From assembly GCA_016702415.1 (NCBI GenBank), contig JADJEA010000024.1:372001-436000 (forward strand): a DNA stretch of 64,000 bases, read 5' to 3'. The DNA is from Nostocoides sp. GTDB lineage: Bacteria > Actinomycetota > Actinomycetes > Actinomycetales > Dermatophilaceae. Below the pieces are notes generated by a model. That model did no database searches. It was given only the letters and a program-made list of their open reading frames with translations, and was not told the DNA's origin. Of the stretch, positions 1 through 9,360 are shown one piece after another (positions within the stretch are counted from its first letter, which is position 1; every line of letters starts with the position of its first letter). A program made the position numbers and the translations under genes.

Positions 1-656
1 CGATCGTCGCGGTAGCCCGCTGGTCCGACCGCCGCCGCGCCCTGACCCTCCCGACGTGGCTCGTCCTGGCCGGTGTCGCCGTCCAGGCCGTCCTCGGGGG
101 GATCACCGTCCGCACCGGCCTCAACCCCGCGACCGTGTCGGCGCACTTCCTCGTCTCCATGGGCCTGGTCGCCGCTGCGGCCGCCGCCTACGTCGAATCC
201 GGTATGCCGCGCGGCCCCCGCCTGCTCTCCGTCCCGCCGCTGGTCCATCGGGCCGGATGGCTGACCACCGCCGTGGGAGCCGGGGTCCTGCTCCTCGGCA
301 CGATCGTCACCGGGTCGGGTCCGCACTCGGGCGATGCCGACGAGCCGGCCCGGCTCGGGTTCGACCCGCGCTCGGTCTCCTGGCTGCACGCCGACATGGT
401 CATGCTCTTCACCGGGCTCGTCGTCGCGATGTGGCTGGCCACCCGGTTGCGCGCGACCCACGCCGCGCCGCACAAGGCCTGGACCGGCGTCCTCCACATC
501 GTCCTGACCCAGGCCGTCGTCGGCTATGCGCAGTACTTCACCGGCCTGCCCATCGGCATCGTCCTGATCCACATGTTCCTGGCGAGCCTGCTGGTCGTCG
601 CCCTCGTTCGGGCGATGAAGTCCCTCCGGTCGACCCCGGTCCAGGACGCCGCCTGA
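1..656 (+). CDS. ctaA: heme A synthase, C-terminal part (cut by window start)
   Basis: Converts heme O to heme A in the cytoplasmic membrane, the step after the neighbouring ctaB product. The frame is open from base 3 and has no start in the window, so the gene begins upstream. Visible are the family segments LGGITVRTGLNP followed by AHFLVSM, an extracytoplasmic GSGPHSGD loop, a WLHADMVMLF helix with the heme-ligand-type histidine, and YFTGLPIGIVLIHMF near the end. At least five hydrophobic helices remain, matching the C-terminal half of the CtaA/Cox15 fold. Internal ATG codons (for example at 135) lie inside the conserved region and are not real starts. The convergent ctaB gene supports the call. 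Confidence 0.9.
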   Translation, partial: IVAVARWSDRRRALTLPTWLVLAGVAVQAVLGGITVRTGLNPATVSAHFLVSMGLVAAAAAAYVESGMPRGPRLLSVPPLVHRAGWLTTAVGAGVLLLGTIVTGSGPHSGDADEPARLGFDPRSVSWLHADMVMLFTGLVVAMWLATRLRATHAAPHKAWTGVLHIVLTQAVVGYAQYFTGLPIGIVLIHMFLASLLVVALVRAMKSLRSTPVQDAA

Positions 657-853
657 CCTCTCGGGCACCCGGGCGCCCGGTATGCCGCGTCCAGCCGCCG
701 CGTAGCTGTGCCGCGTCCTCCTCCCGCGTACCCCCGGCTACAGCATCGCCTCCGGCACCCCGGTGGTGACCGGCGTGTCGCGGCCGGTGCGCGGCAGTGG
801 TGTAGCCCGGGGTACGCCCCTGCGGCGCGCCCAGGCTGTGCGAGGCTGGCCGC

Positions 854-1198
854 ATGGGTGAGGTCACGGCATACCTCGACGGGCTGGACGACGACCGGGC
901 GGGTGCCTTGCGACGCATCGTCGCCATTGCCCGAGACCTCGCCCCCGACGCGGTCGAAGGCACGAGCTACGGTATGCCGACCCTCAAGGTCCGCGGGAAG
1001 GCCCTCCTGTCGGTGATGGCCACCCGGAAGCACCTCGCGCTCTATCCCCACTCCGGCTCGATCGTCGCCGCCGTCGCCGACCGACTGCCCGGCTTCTCGC
1101 TGAGCAGCGGGACGATTCGCTTCCAGACGGACCAGCCGCTGCCGGACGATGTCGTTCGCGACGTGATCCGGCTCCGGCTCGACCAGATTCCCGGCTGA
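854..1198 (+). CDS. DUF1801 (YdhG/Fjo21-like) family protein
   Basis: A 114-residue cytoplasmic protein of the small DUF1801 superfamily. Family features are the N-terminal helix ending in IVAIARDLAPDAVEGTSYGMPTLKVRGKALLSVMATRKHLALYPHSG and the C-terminal SSGTIRFQTDQPLPDDVVRDVIRLRLDQ strand-helix; key residues are the YGMP turn, the KHLALYP strand and the GTIRF strand. The biochemical role of the family is not established. It stands alone between ctaA and ctaB and is convergent with ctaB 52 bp downstream. The ATG is preceded by GAGG-poor sequence (GCTGGCCGC), so initiation looks weak, but no other start fits the domain. Confidence 0.75.
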   Translation: MGEVTAYLDGLDDDRAGALRRIVAIARDLAPDAVEGTSYGMPTLKVRGKALLSVMATRKHLALYPHSGSIVAAVADRLPGFSLSSGTIRFQTDQPLPDDVVRDVIRLRLDQIPG

Positions 1199-1205
1199 CC
1201 GCTCC

Positions 1206-1250
1206 CCCGCAGTCGCAGCCGCAGCCCAGCGCTCAGCCGCGGCCCAGCGC
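1206..1250. repeat. short direct repeat between convergent genes
   Basis: A 16-17 bp unit reading GCCCAGCGCTCAGCCG is present twice in tandem just before the ctaB stop codon. Each copy contains the palindrome AGCGCT. No clear terminator stem with a T tract is visible here. Confidence 0.5.
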
Positions 1251-2195
1251 TCAGCCGACCAGCGGCCAGTGCAGCAGCGGATCCACCGCGACGCCGAGAA
1301 AGACCAGCGTCACATAGGTGATCGAGTAGTGGAACAGCCGCATCGGCTTCATCGCCGCCATCGACGCCCCCACCCGAGCCGCGCGCAGGAGGCGGTGGGC
1401 CTCGGCGAGGAAGAGGCCGCCGGCGAGGAGGGCGGTCACGGCATACAGCCAGCCCATCGGGGCGACGGGGACCAGGGCAAGGGACGCCAGCACCATCGCC
1501 CACGAATACGCGACGATCTGGCGCCCGACCACGACATTGGACTCCACGACGGGCAGCATCGGGACGCCGGCCTGCGCATAGTCGTCCTTGAAGCGCATCG
1601 ACAGCGGCCAATAGTGCGGCGGGGTCCAGAAGAAGATGATGAGGAAGAGGACCACGGCCGGCCACCCGACGCCACCGGTGACGGCCGACCAGCCGATGAG
1701 CACCGGCATACAGCCCGCGGCTCCACCCCAGACGATGTTCTGGGTGGTCCGCCGCTTGAGGATCATCGTGTAGCCCACCGCATAGAGCACGATCGCGCCG
1801 AGGGAGAGGGCCGCCGACAGCGGGTTGACCAGCCACGCGAACCAGGCGGTCGACGCGACGGTGAGCACGCCGGCGAACACCAGCGCCGCCGCGGGAGTGA
1901 CCTCACCGGTGACCAGCGGACGGTTGGCCGTGCGCCCCATATGGGCGTCGATGTCGCGGTCGTAGACCATGTTGAACGTGTTGGCCGCCCCGGCGCTCAG
2001 CGATCCGCCGATCAGCGTCGCCACGACCAACCACCACGACGGGACGCCCCCCTGCGCCAGGAACATCGTCGGCACCGTGGTGACCAGGAGGAGTTCGATG
2101 ATCCGCGGCTTGGTCAACGCGACGTATGCCGCCACCGTCCGCCGCCAGTGCGCCCGCCCCGGCCGCACTCCGGTCGGGGAGTCGAGCGTGGTCAC
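1251..2195 (-). CDS. ctaB: protoheme IX farnesyltransferase (heme O synthase)
   Basis: Adds the farnesyl tail to protoheme IX to make heme O, which CtaA then oxidises to heme A for the terminal oxidase. The 314-residue membrane protein has the UbiA-type prenyltransferase motif with the first Asp-rich signature NMVYDRDIDAHMGRT at about residues 75-90 (key residues N, D-x-x-x-D, R), a second polar loop at FKDDYAQAGVPM, and about nine hydrophobic helices. Length and start (ATG at 2195, followed by a short polar leader before YVALTKPR) match actinobacterial CtaB. It is transcribed divergently from tkt; this ctaA-ctaB-tkt arrangement is common in actinobacteria. Confidence 0.95.
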   Translation of the reverse strand: MTTLDSPTGVRPGRAHWRRTVAAYVALTKPRIIELLLVTTVPTMFLAQGGVPSWWLVVATLIGGSLSAGAANTFNMVYDRDIDAHMGRTANRPLVTGEVTPAAALVFAGVLTVASTAWFAWLVNPLSAALSLGAIVLYAVGYTMILKRRTTQNIVWGGAAGCMPVLIGWSAVTGGVGWPAVVLFLIIFFWTPPHYWPLSMRFKDDYAQAGVPMLPVVESNVVVGRQIVAYSWAMVLASLALVPVAPMGWLYAVTALLAGGLFLAEAHRLLRAARVGASMAAMKPMRLFHYSITYVTLVFLGVAVDPLLHWPLVG

Positions 2196-2360
2196 GATGC
2201 CAATGCCTGCCGGTCGGGGGGTGGGGAACTCGCCTCAGTCTACCGGGGCGCACTCTGCGACGTGAGTCACAAGGCGGACTAGGCTGAGCTGGACCGCTGT
2301 CCAAGGTTCGCGTGCTCCGAGTTTGTGCCCCAAGATCGCTCGTCCCGAAGTGAGGAATCC

Positions 2361-4634
2361 GTGCCCGACGTCGCCACGCCGTCCACCGCCACGCCGTCAC
2401 CTGCCACGCCGTCACCTGCCACGCCGGCACCCGCCGCGCGTCCGGCCCGCAAGTCGGCTGCGAAGCGCGCCCGGTCGGTCCCGGCGCCGAGGGCGACGAA
2501 GGCCGGGTGGAGCGACCTGGACGTCCGGGCGGTCGACACCGTGCGGGTCCTGGCGGCGGATGCGGTGCAGAAGGTCGGCAATGGTCACCCCGGCACCGCG
2601 ATGAGTCTGGCCCCGGCCGCCTACCTTCTCTACCAGAACGTCATGCGGCACGACCCGAACGACGCCCAGTGGCTCGGCCGGGACCGGTTCGTCCTCTCGT
2701 GCGGGCATTCCAGCCTGACGCAGTACATCCAGCTCTACCTCTCCGGCTACGGCCTCGAACTCGACGACCTCAAGGCTCTGCGCACCTGGGGGTCGCTGAC
2801 TCCCGGTCACCCCGAGGTCCACCACACCACCGGCGTCGAGGTGACGACCGGGCCGCTTGGCTCCGGGCTGGCCACCGCGGTCGGGATGGCGTTCGCCCAG
2901 CGCCGGGTGCGCGGTCTGCTCGACCCCGACGCCGCGCCCAACACCAGCCCCTTCGACCACCACATCTGGGTGCTGGCCTCCGACGGCGACATCATGGAGG
3001 GCGTCACCCACGAGGCGAGCGCCCTTGCCGGACACCAGGAACTCGGCAATCTCACGGTGATCTACGACCAGAACACCATCTCCATCGAGGACAAGACCGA
3101 GATCTCCTTCTCCGAGGACGTCGGTAAGCGTTACGAGGCCTACGGCTGGGCCGTCGAGACGATCGACTGGCGCGGCGACGGCGACGGCGCGACCTATGTC
3201 GAAGACGTCGACGCCCTGCTCGCCGCGTGTGACCGCAGCCGCACCAGCGCCAAGCCGACCCTCGTCATCCTCCGCACGATCATCGCCTGGCCGTCCCCGA
3301 CGAAGCAGGACACCGGCAAGTCCCACGGCTCCGCCCTCGGCGCCGACGAGATCGCCGGGCTCAAGACCGTGCTCGGCTTCGACCCGGCCAAGACCTTCGA
3401 GGTCTCCCGCGACGTCATCACCCACACCCGCAAGGTCAAGGCCCGCGGCAAGGCGGCGCACAAGGAGTGGACCAAGGGGTATGCCGCGTGGCGCAAGTCC
3501 AATCCCGATGGTGCCGCCCTGCTCGACCGGCTGGTCGCCCGTGACCTCCCGGCCGGCCTGGCCAAGGCCGTCCCGTCCTTCCCGGCCGACCCCAAGGGTG
3601 TGGCCACCCGGGCCGCCTCCGGCAAGGTCCTCACTGCCTTGGCCTCGGTCATGCCCGAGCTGTGGGGTGGCTCGGCGGACCTGGCCGAATCCAATAACAC
3701 GACGATGGACGGCCAGCCGTCGTTCATCCCCAGCGGCAAGCAGACCCGGGAGTGGAGTGGCAGCCCCTATGGGCGGACGCTGCACTTCGGTATCCGCGAG
3801 TTCGGGATGGGCCTGATCCTCAACGGCATCGCCCTCTCGGGACTGACCCGGCCCTATGGCGGGACCTTCCTCGTCTTCTCCGACTACATGCGCGCCGCTG
3901 CCCGCCTGGCCGCGATCCAGCAGGCGGGGGTGACCTTCGTCTGGACCCACGACTCGATCGGCCTCGGTGAGGACGGCCCGACCCACCAGCCCATCGAGCA
4001 CATCGCCTCCTTGCGCGCGATCCCGGGATTCGACGTGGTGCGCCCGGCCGATGCGAACGAGACCGCGGCGGCGTGGGTCGCCATACTCCAACACGACCGG
4101 CCGGCGGGCCTGTGCCTGTCCCGGCAGGCCCTCCCGACGCAGGACCCCAAGGTCGCCGGCAAGGTCGCCAATGTGAGCAAGGGTGCCTACGTCCTGCGCG
4201 AGGCGAGCGGCGGCAGGCCCGACGTCATCCTCATCGCCACCGGCTCCGAAGTGGGTCTGGCGATGACCGCAGCCGACGCCCTGGAGAAGGCCCGGATCGC
4301 CACTCGCGTGGTCTCGATGCCGTGTCGCGAATGGTTCGAGCGGCAGAGCAAGAGCTATCAGGAGAAGGTTCTCCCGTCGTCGGTCAAGGCCCGGGTCTCG
4401 GTGGAGGCCGGGGTCCCGATGGGCTGGCGGGACCTGGTCGGCGATGCCGGGGAGATCATCGGCATCGACCACTTCGGCGCCTCGGCCGATGCGGCCACCC
4501 TGTTCCGGGAGTTCGGCTTCACTCCCGACAAGGTCGTCGCCGCCGCCAAGCGGTCACTCAAGGCCGCCCGCTCCGGCGCCGCGCCCACAGTGCCCGCGCC
4601 CGGCACGGCCGACACGGACCAGCCCGCAACCTGA
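2361..4634 (+). CDS. tkt: transketolase
   Basis: Thiamine-diphosphate enzyme moving two-carbon units in the non-oxidative pentose phosphate pathway. The catalytic core starts at WSDLDVRAVDTVRVLAADAV and shows the GHPG loop, the TPP signature ASDGDIMEG with the downstream YDQNTISIE, the pyrimidine-domain HDSIGLGEDGPTHQP and the C-terminal LIATGSEV, all intact. I chose GTG 2361 because GAGGA lies just upstream at 2352-2356; GTG 2325 is an in-frame alternative without a ribosome site. Either start leaves about 45 residues of Ala/Pro/Thr/Lys-rich extension, partly made by a 15-bp tandem repeat. It leads the tkt-tal-zwf-opcA-pgl operon. Confidence 0.95.
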   Translation: MPDVATPSTATPSPATPSPATPAPAARPARKSAAKRARSVPAPRATKAGWSDLDVRAVDTVRVLAADAVQKVGNGHPGTAMSLAPAAYLLYQNVMRHDPNDAQWLGRDRFVLSCGHSSLTQYIQLYLSGYGLELDDLKALRTWGSLTPGHPEVHHTTGVEVTTGPLGSGLATAVGMAFAQRRVRGLLDPDAAPNTSPFDHHIWVLASDGDIMEGVTHEASALAGHQELGNLTVIYDQNTISIEDKTEISFSEDVGKRYEAYGWAVETIDWRGDGDGATYVEDVDALLAACDRSRTSAKPTLVILRTIIAWPSPTKQDTGKSHGSALGADEIAGLKTVLGFDPAKTFEVSRDVITHTRKVKARGKAAHKEWTKGYAAWRKSNPDGAALLDRLVARDLPAGLAKAVPSFPADPKGVATRAASGKVLTALASVMPELWGGSADLAESNNTTMDGQPSFIPSGKQTREWSGSPYGRTLHFGIREFGMGLILNGIALSGLTRPYGGTFLVFSDYMRAAARLAAIQQAGVTFVWTHDSIGLGEDGPTHQPIEHIASLRAIPGFDVVRPADANETAAAWVAILQHDRPAGLCLSRQALPTQDPKVAGKVANVSKGAYVLREASGGRPDVILIATGSEVGLAMTAADALEKARIATRVVSMPCREWFERQSKSYQEKVLPSSVKARVSVEAGVPMGWRDLVGDAGEIIGIDHFGASADAATLFREFGFTPDKVVAAAKRSLKAARSGAAPTVPAPGTADTDQPAT
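2374..2433 (+). repeat. four 15-bp tandem repeats in the tkt 5' end
   Basis: Four units of CCACGCCGTCACCTG (two exact, two with two to three changes) run head to tail. Because 15 is a multiple of 3 they encode an Ala-Thr-Pro-Ser-Pro repeat in the N-terminal extension of transketolase. Confidence 0.85.
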
Positions 4635-4676
4635 CTGACGGCACATCCCTGAGCCCGATCCGAGAGGACGACACCC

Positions 4677-5789
4677 ATGTCCGAGAACGCCAATCTCGCG
4701 GCCCTGGCCGCCGCCGATGTCTCCGTCTGGCTCGACGACCTCTCCCGGGAACGGATCACCTCCGGCAACCTCAAGGACGTCATGGAGCACAGCGGCGTCG
4801 TCGGGGTCACGACCAATCCGTCGATCTTCCAGGCGGCGCTGTCCCACGGGGACAGCTACGCGGCCCAGGTCGCCGACCTCGCCGAGGCCGGAAAGTCCGT
4901 CGACGAGGCCGTCTTCGCGATCACGACGCAGGACGTCCGCGATGCCTGCGATGTGTTCCGCCCGATCTACGACTCGACCGGCGGCAAGGACGGCCGAGTC
5001 TCGATCGAGGTCGACCCGCGGCTGGCGCACCAGGAGGCCCCTACCGTCGAGCAGGCCAAGGCCCTGTATGCCGCGGTCGGCCGCCCCAACGTCATGATCA
5101 AGATTCCAGCCACGGTCGAGGGTTTGCCCGCGATCACGGCCGTGATCGCCGAGGGCATCAGTGTCAATGTCACGTTGATCTTCAGCCTTGAGCGCTATCG
5201 CGCGGTCATGAACGCCTATTTGGAGGGCCTCGAGCAGGCCCAGGCGGCGGGGATCGACCTGGCGACCATCCGCAGTGTGGCGAGCTTCTTCGTCTCCCGG
5301 GTCGACACCGAGATCGACAAGCGCCTCGAGGCCATCGGCACCCCCGAGGCCAAGGCCCTGGAGGGCAAGGCTGCCGTCGCCAACGCCCGGCTCGCCTACC
5401 AGGCCTTCGAGGAGGTCTTCTCGACTCCGCGCTGGGCATCCCTCCAGGCGGCTGGCGGCAACCGCCAGCGGCCCCTCTGGGCGTCAACGGGCGTGAAGAA
5501 CCCGGCCTACTCGGACACGATGTATGTCACCGATCTCGTCGCGGCCGACACGGTCAACACGATGCCGGAGAAGACCCTCCAGGCGACGATCGATCACGGT
5601 GCCATCGCCGGGGATGCCGTCACCGGCCACTACGCCGACGCCGCCGCGGTCCTGGACGCCATCGCGGCGCTGGGCATCTCCTACGACGAGGTCACGAGCC
5701 TGCTCGAGAAGGAAGGCGTCGAAAAGTTCGAGGCGTCGTGGAGCGATCTCCTGACCGATCTCCAGGCCGCTCTCGACTCGGCGACGTAG
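4677..5789 (+). CDS. tal: transaldolase
   Basis: Transfers the dihydroxyacetone unit of sedoheptulose 7-phosphate to glyceraldehyde 3-phosphate. The 370-residue protein is the long actinobacterial/plant-type transaldolase. It has GVTTNPSIF near residues 43-51 and the Schiff-base lysine in MIKIPAT at about residue 142, followed by SVNVTLIFS and the phosphate-binding SRVDTEIDKRL segment. The ATG follows GAGAGGA with about 9 nt spacing. It sits 42 bp after tkt and 40 bp before zwf, so cotranscription is likely. Glucose-6-phosphate isomerase, which often lies between tal and zwf in actinobacteria, is absent from this operon. Confidence 0.95.
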   Translation: MSENANLAALAAADVSVWLDDLSRERITSGNLKDVMEHSGVVGVTTNPSIFQAALSHGDSYAAQVADLAEAGKSVDEAVFAITTQDVRDACDVFRPIYDSTGGKDGRVSIEVDPRLAHQEAPTVEQAKALYAAVGRPNVMIKIPATVEGLPAITAVIAEGISVNVTLIFSLERYRAVMNAYLEGLEQAQAAGIDLATIRSVASFFVSRVDTEIDKRLEAIGTPEAKALEGKAAVANARLAYQAFEEVFSTPRWASLQAAGGNRQRPLWASTGVKNPAYSDTMYVTDLVAADTVNTMPEKTLQATIDHGAIAGDAVTGHYADAAAVLDAIAALGISYDEVTSLLEKEGVEKFEASWSDLLTDLQAALDSAT

Positions 5790-5829
5790 TCTCTCCGCCC
5801 GCGCCACACCCCATACGGAAAGGCAGCCC

Positions 5830-7374
5830 ATGTCCCCTGCGCGTGTTGCGCACGGCGTCAACCCCCTCCGGGACCCCCGCGACAAGCGGCTGCCCCGGAT
5901 CGCGGGCCCGTGCGCGATGGTCCTCTTCGGCGTCACGGGCGACCTCGCGACCAAGAAGCTCATGCCGGCGATCTACGACCTCGCCAACCGTGGTCTGTTG
6001 CCCCCCGGGTTCGCCCTGGTCGGCTTCGCGCGCCGGGACTGGGCCGACCAGGACTTCGGCAAGATCGTCTACGAGTCGGTCAAGGCACGCTCGCGGACGC
6101 CATTCCGGGAGGAGGTGTGGCGCTCCCTTGCCGAGGGCATCCGGTTCGTGCCCGGGACCTTCGACGACGACAACGCGTTCGACCTCCTCGCGGCCACGCT
6201 GGCCGAACTCGACGGGCTACGTGGCACCGGCGGCAACACCGCCTTCTATCTGTCGATCCCACCCGGGTTCTTCTCGATGGTCTGCCAGCAGCTCGAGCGG
6301 GCGGGCTTGTCGACGCCGCGGGCCGGGTCGTGGCGGCGGGTCGTCATCGAGAAGCCGTTCGGGCACGACCTGCGCTCCGCCCGCGAGCTCAACGCCATCG
6401 TCGAGGGCGTCTTCCCGCCCGACGCGGTCTTCCGGATCGACCACTATCTCGGCAAGGAGACCGTCCAGAACCTCCTGGCGCTGCGATTCGCCAACCAGAT
6501 GTTCGAGCCGGTGTGGAACGCCAACTATGTCGACCACGTCCAGATCACGATGGCCGAGGACATCGGCATCGGCGCCCGCGCGGGCTATTACGACGGCATC
6601 GGGGCCGCCCGCGACGTCATCCAGAACCATCTCCTCCAACTCCTCGCGCTGACGGCGATGGAGGAGCCCGCCTCCTTCGATGCCGGCGGCCTGCGGATGG
6701 AGAAGGAGAAGGTGCTCGGCGCGATCCGCATCCCCAAGGACCTCGCCACCGGCACCGCGCGGGGTCAGTATGCCGCCGGCTGGCAGGGCGGTGAGCAGGT
6801 CGTCGGCTACCTCCAGGAGAAGGGGGTCGCGGCCACGTCGGCGACCGAGACGTATGCCGCGGTCCGCCTCGACGTCGAGACCCGCCGATGGGCCGGCGTC
6901 CCCTTCTACCTGCGCACCGGCAAGCGGCTCGGCAAGCGGGTCACCGAGATCGCGGTCGTGTTCAAGAAGGCCCCGCATCTGCCCTTCACCGACACCGCGA
7001 CCGAGGAACTCGGCCAAAACGCCATCGTCATCCGGGTCCAGCCGGACGAGGGGGTCACCCTTCGCTTCGGGGCGAAGGTCCCGGGCGCCCAAATGGAGGT
7101 CCGCGACGTGACGATGGACTTCGGCTACGGCCGGGCCTTCACCGAGTCGTCTCCGGAGGCTTACGAGCGCCTCATCCTCGATGTCCTCCTGGGCGAGCCC
7201 CCGCTCTTCCCGCGCCACCAGGAGGTGGAACTCTCCTGGCAGATCCTCGACCCGATCGAGAAGTTCTGGGCCACGAGGGGCGGCGCCCCCGACCAATACG
7301 TCTCCGGGGGCTGGGGTCCGAAATCCGCCGACGACATGATGCGCCGGGACGGGCGCGAATGGAGGCTCCCGTGA
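5830..7374 (+). CDS. zwf: glucose-6-phosphate 1-dehydrogenase
   Basis: NADP-dependent oxidation of glucose 6-phosphate, the first committed step of the oxidative pentose phosphate pathway. The 514-residue protein contains the N-terminal dinucleotide fold VLFGVTGDLATKKLMPAIYDL (key residues G-x-T-G-D-L), the KPFG substrate loop and the active-site signature RIDHYLGKETVQN, whose His-Tyr and Lys are intact. The start ATG follows GGAAAGG at a good distance. Its stop overlaps the opcA GTG start (ATGGAGGCTCCCGTGA region), indicating translational coupling to the assembly factor OpcA. Confidence 0.95.
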   Translation: MSPARVAHGVNPLRDPRDKRLPRIAGPCAMVLFGVTGDLATKKLMPAIYDLANRGLLPPGFALVGFARRDWADQDFGKIVYESVKARSRTPFREEVWRSLAEGIRFVPGTFDDDNAFDLLAATLAELDGLRGTGGNTAFYLSIPPGFFSMVCQQLERAGLSTPRAGSWRRVVIEKPFGHDLRSARELNAIVEGVFPPDAVFRIDHYLGKETVQNLLALRFANQMFEPVWNANYVDHVQITMAEDIGIGARAGYYDGIGAARDVIQNHLLQLLALTAMEEPASFDAGGLRMEKEKVLGAIRIPKDLATGTARGQYAAGWQGGEQVVGYLQEKGVAATSATETYAAVRLDVETRRWAGVPFYLRTGKRLGKRVTEIAVVFKKAPHLPFTDTATEELGQNAIVIRVQPDEGVTLRFGAKVPGAQMEVRDVTMDFGYGRAFTESSPEAYERLILDVLLGEPPLFPRHQEVELSWQILDPIEKFWATRGGAPDQYVSGGWGPKSADDMMRRDGREWRLP

Positions 7375-8556
7375 TCGTCGACCTGCCGAGCACGACCACC
7401 GTCGACATCTCCAAGAAGCTCATCGGTCTGCGCCAGGACGTCGGGTCGATGGCCCTCTCCCGGGGTGCTCACCCTTGTCGTCGTCGCCGACGAGACCGAG
7501 GCGGACGCCGCGATCGAGACGGCGAATGCGGCCAGCCGCCAGCATCCCTGCCGGATCATCGTCGTCGTCGCGGCCAACAAGCGCGGGGCGGCTCGGCTCG
7601 ACGCCCAGATCCGGATCGGGGGTGACGCCGGAGCCAGCGAGGTGGTGGTGCTGCGGCTCTACGGCGCTCTCGCCGATCACGGCCGGGCCGTGGTGACGCG
7701 CCTGCTCCTCGCGGATTCCCCCATCGTCGCCTGGTGGCCGGGTGCCGGCCCGAAGGACGCGGCCGCGGACCCGATCGGCGCGATCGCCCATCGCCGGATC
7801 ACCGATGCCGCCCGGGCCGGCGTCCAGCCCAAGACCGCCCTGACCCGCCTCGCCGGGACGTATGCCGAGGGCGACACCGATCTCGCCTGGTCCCGGATCA
7901 CCCTGTGGCGGGGACTGCTCGCAGCGGCGCTGGACCAGGCGCCATACGAGCAGGTCAGCGAGGCCTTGGTCGTCGCCGCCCCGGACTCCCCGTCGGGCGA
8001 CCTCCTCGCCGGTTGGCTCGCCGCCCAACTCAAATGCCCGGTCTCGATCGCCCGGGCACCCGACCGCAGCGGCATCATCTCGGTCCGCCTGACCCGCAAG
8101 AGCGGGACGATCGACCTGGTGCGCCCGCAGGACGGCAATGTCGCCACCCTCGTCCAGACGGGTCAGCCGGAGCGCACCATCGCCCTGCCCCACCGCAAGG
8201 ATGCCGAGTGCCTCTCGGACGAGTTGCGCCGACTGGACCCGGACGAGGTCTACGAGGACGCGCTGCGCCTCGGGTGGCCCAAGGTGCGGACGCGGTCGAT
8301 CACCGCAGCCACGGCCGAGAGGACCGGCCTGGTCACCTCGGAGAGCGATGCGGCCAAGGTGGCCGAGCGCGTGCGCCGCCAGGCCCGGCTCGGGAAGGCC
8401 GCCTCGATGGTCACCTCGATGCCGACCGAGGTGGACGCCGCCACGGTCCGGGCCGCGACCCAGGAGAAGCTGGCCGCGTCGCCCAAGTCGGACGTCGAGA
8501 TCCCGGACCCGCCGCGCACCAGGGCGGGCAAGGCGGCCGCGAAGGCGCAGCCGTGA
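7371..8556 (+). CDS. opcA: OpcA, G6PDH assembly protein (apparent frameshift)
   Basis: OpcA is the actinobacterial/cyanobacterial factor needed for active, oligomeric G6PDH. The reading frame is broken. From GTG 7371 it gives VIVDLPSTTTVDISKKLIGLRQDVGSMALSR, the typical N-terminus, then the remaining family sequence (VLTLVVVADETEADAAIETAN onward) continues in the next frame to 8556. One extra G in the GGGG run at 7462-7465 explains the switch exactly, since SR-VLTLVV is restored if it is removed. The downstream part, including ADSPIVAWWPG and DLAWSRITLWR, is complete, so I infer a sequence error rather than a dead gene. The stop overlaps the pgl start by 4 bp. Confidence 0.88.
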
Positions 8557-9305
8557 CCGTCGATGGGGACGCTGCCAGCGTGAGCGGCAGCCCGCCGGTC
8601 GTGATCGTCCATCCCGACAAGGACGCGCTCGCCGACGCGGTCGCCGCTCGGCTCGTCACCGCCATCCTCGACACCCATGCGGTCAAGCCCGAGGCCCAAC
8701 TCGCCCTCACCGGCGGGTCGATGGGGTCGGCCGTATGGCGCTCCCTCGCCTCCTGCTCCGCCCGCGCCGCCGTCGACTGGTCCCGAGTCCGGGTGTGGTG
8801 GGGACGAGCGTTACCTGCCGCCGGCGATCCCGAGCGCAACGACGTCCAGAACGATGCGGCCGGTCTTGCCCACCTGGGGTTGGACCCGGCGAAGGTGCAC
8901 CGGGTCGCCGGGCCGGACGCGAGCCGGTCCGCGGAGGCGAGCGCCGCGGCATACGGCGAAACGATCCGGGAGTTCGGGCAGCACGAGTGGGATGTCGTCC
9001 TTTTCGGCGTCGGCCCGGACGGCCATATCGCCTCGCTCTTCCCCGGGCATCCCGACCAACTGACGACGGACGCCATCGCGACCGCCGTCCACGACTCCCC
9101 CAAGCCTCCCCCGACCCGGGTGTCCCTGACGTTCGAGTGCTTCGCGCGCGCCCAGCGGGTGTGGTTCCTCGTCGCCGGAGCGGACAAGGCCGAGGCGGTT
9201 CGCAATGGGCTCGCGGGCGCGGGGCCGGAGGTCTCCTCGGCGGCGCAGGTGCACGGCATCCGCGAGACGCTCTGGCTGGTGGACCCGCCCGCGGCGGGTC
9301 GCTGA
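8553..9305 (+). CDS. pgl: 6-phosphogluconolactonase (with a short out-of-frame patch)
   Basis: Hydrolyses 6-phosphogluconolactone, following Zwf. About 250 residues with the SugarP-isomerase/6PGL fold: LALTGGSMGSAVWRSL (sugar-phosphate loop) and GVGPDGHIASLFPGHP with the catalytic-type histidine. The strongly conserved WGDER segment is missing in frame: the sequence reads WWGRALPAAGD, but the neighbouring frame at 8803-8822 reads DERYLPP. A pair of compensating small indels around 8801 and 8822 would restore WWGDERYLPPGD. This is most likely a sequencing artefact; if real the enzyme would lack its conserved active-site loop. GTG 8553 overlaps the opcA stop, and the gene ends the operon. Confidence 0.88.
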   Translation: MTVDGDAASVSGSPPVVIVHPDKDALADAVAARLVTAILDTHAVKPEAQLALTGGSMGSAVWRSLASCSARAAVDWSRVRVWWGRALPAAGDPERNDVQNDAAGLAHLGLDPAKVHRVAGPDASRSAEASAAAYGETIREFGQHEWDVVLFGVGPDGHIASLFPGHPDQLTTDAIATAVHDSPKPPPTRVSLTFECFARAQRVWFLVAGADKAEAVRNGLAGAGPEVSSAAQVHGIRETLWLVDPPAAGR

Positions 9306-9329
9306 CGCGGTTGACCTCACCGACTCCGA

Positions 9330-9352
9330 TGGGCGCGGGGTGCCGGCGCCCA
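9330..9352. terminator. hairpin between convergent pgl and rbpA
   Basis: A perfect 7-bp stem, TGGGCGC pairing with GCGCCCA around a 9-nt loop, lies between the two convergent stop codons. No T tract follows on either strand, so terminator function is inferred from position. Confidence 0.45.
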
Positions 9353-9360
9353 GGGCGGGG

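Noticed and set aside
2412..4472. A 686-codon minus-strand frame
   Set aside because: Antisense shadow of tkt; no family motif and no start signal.
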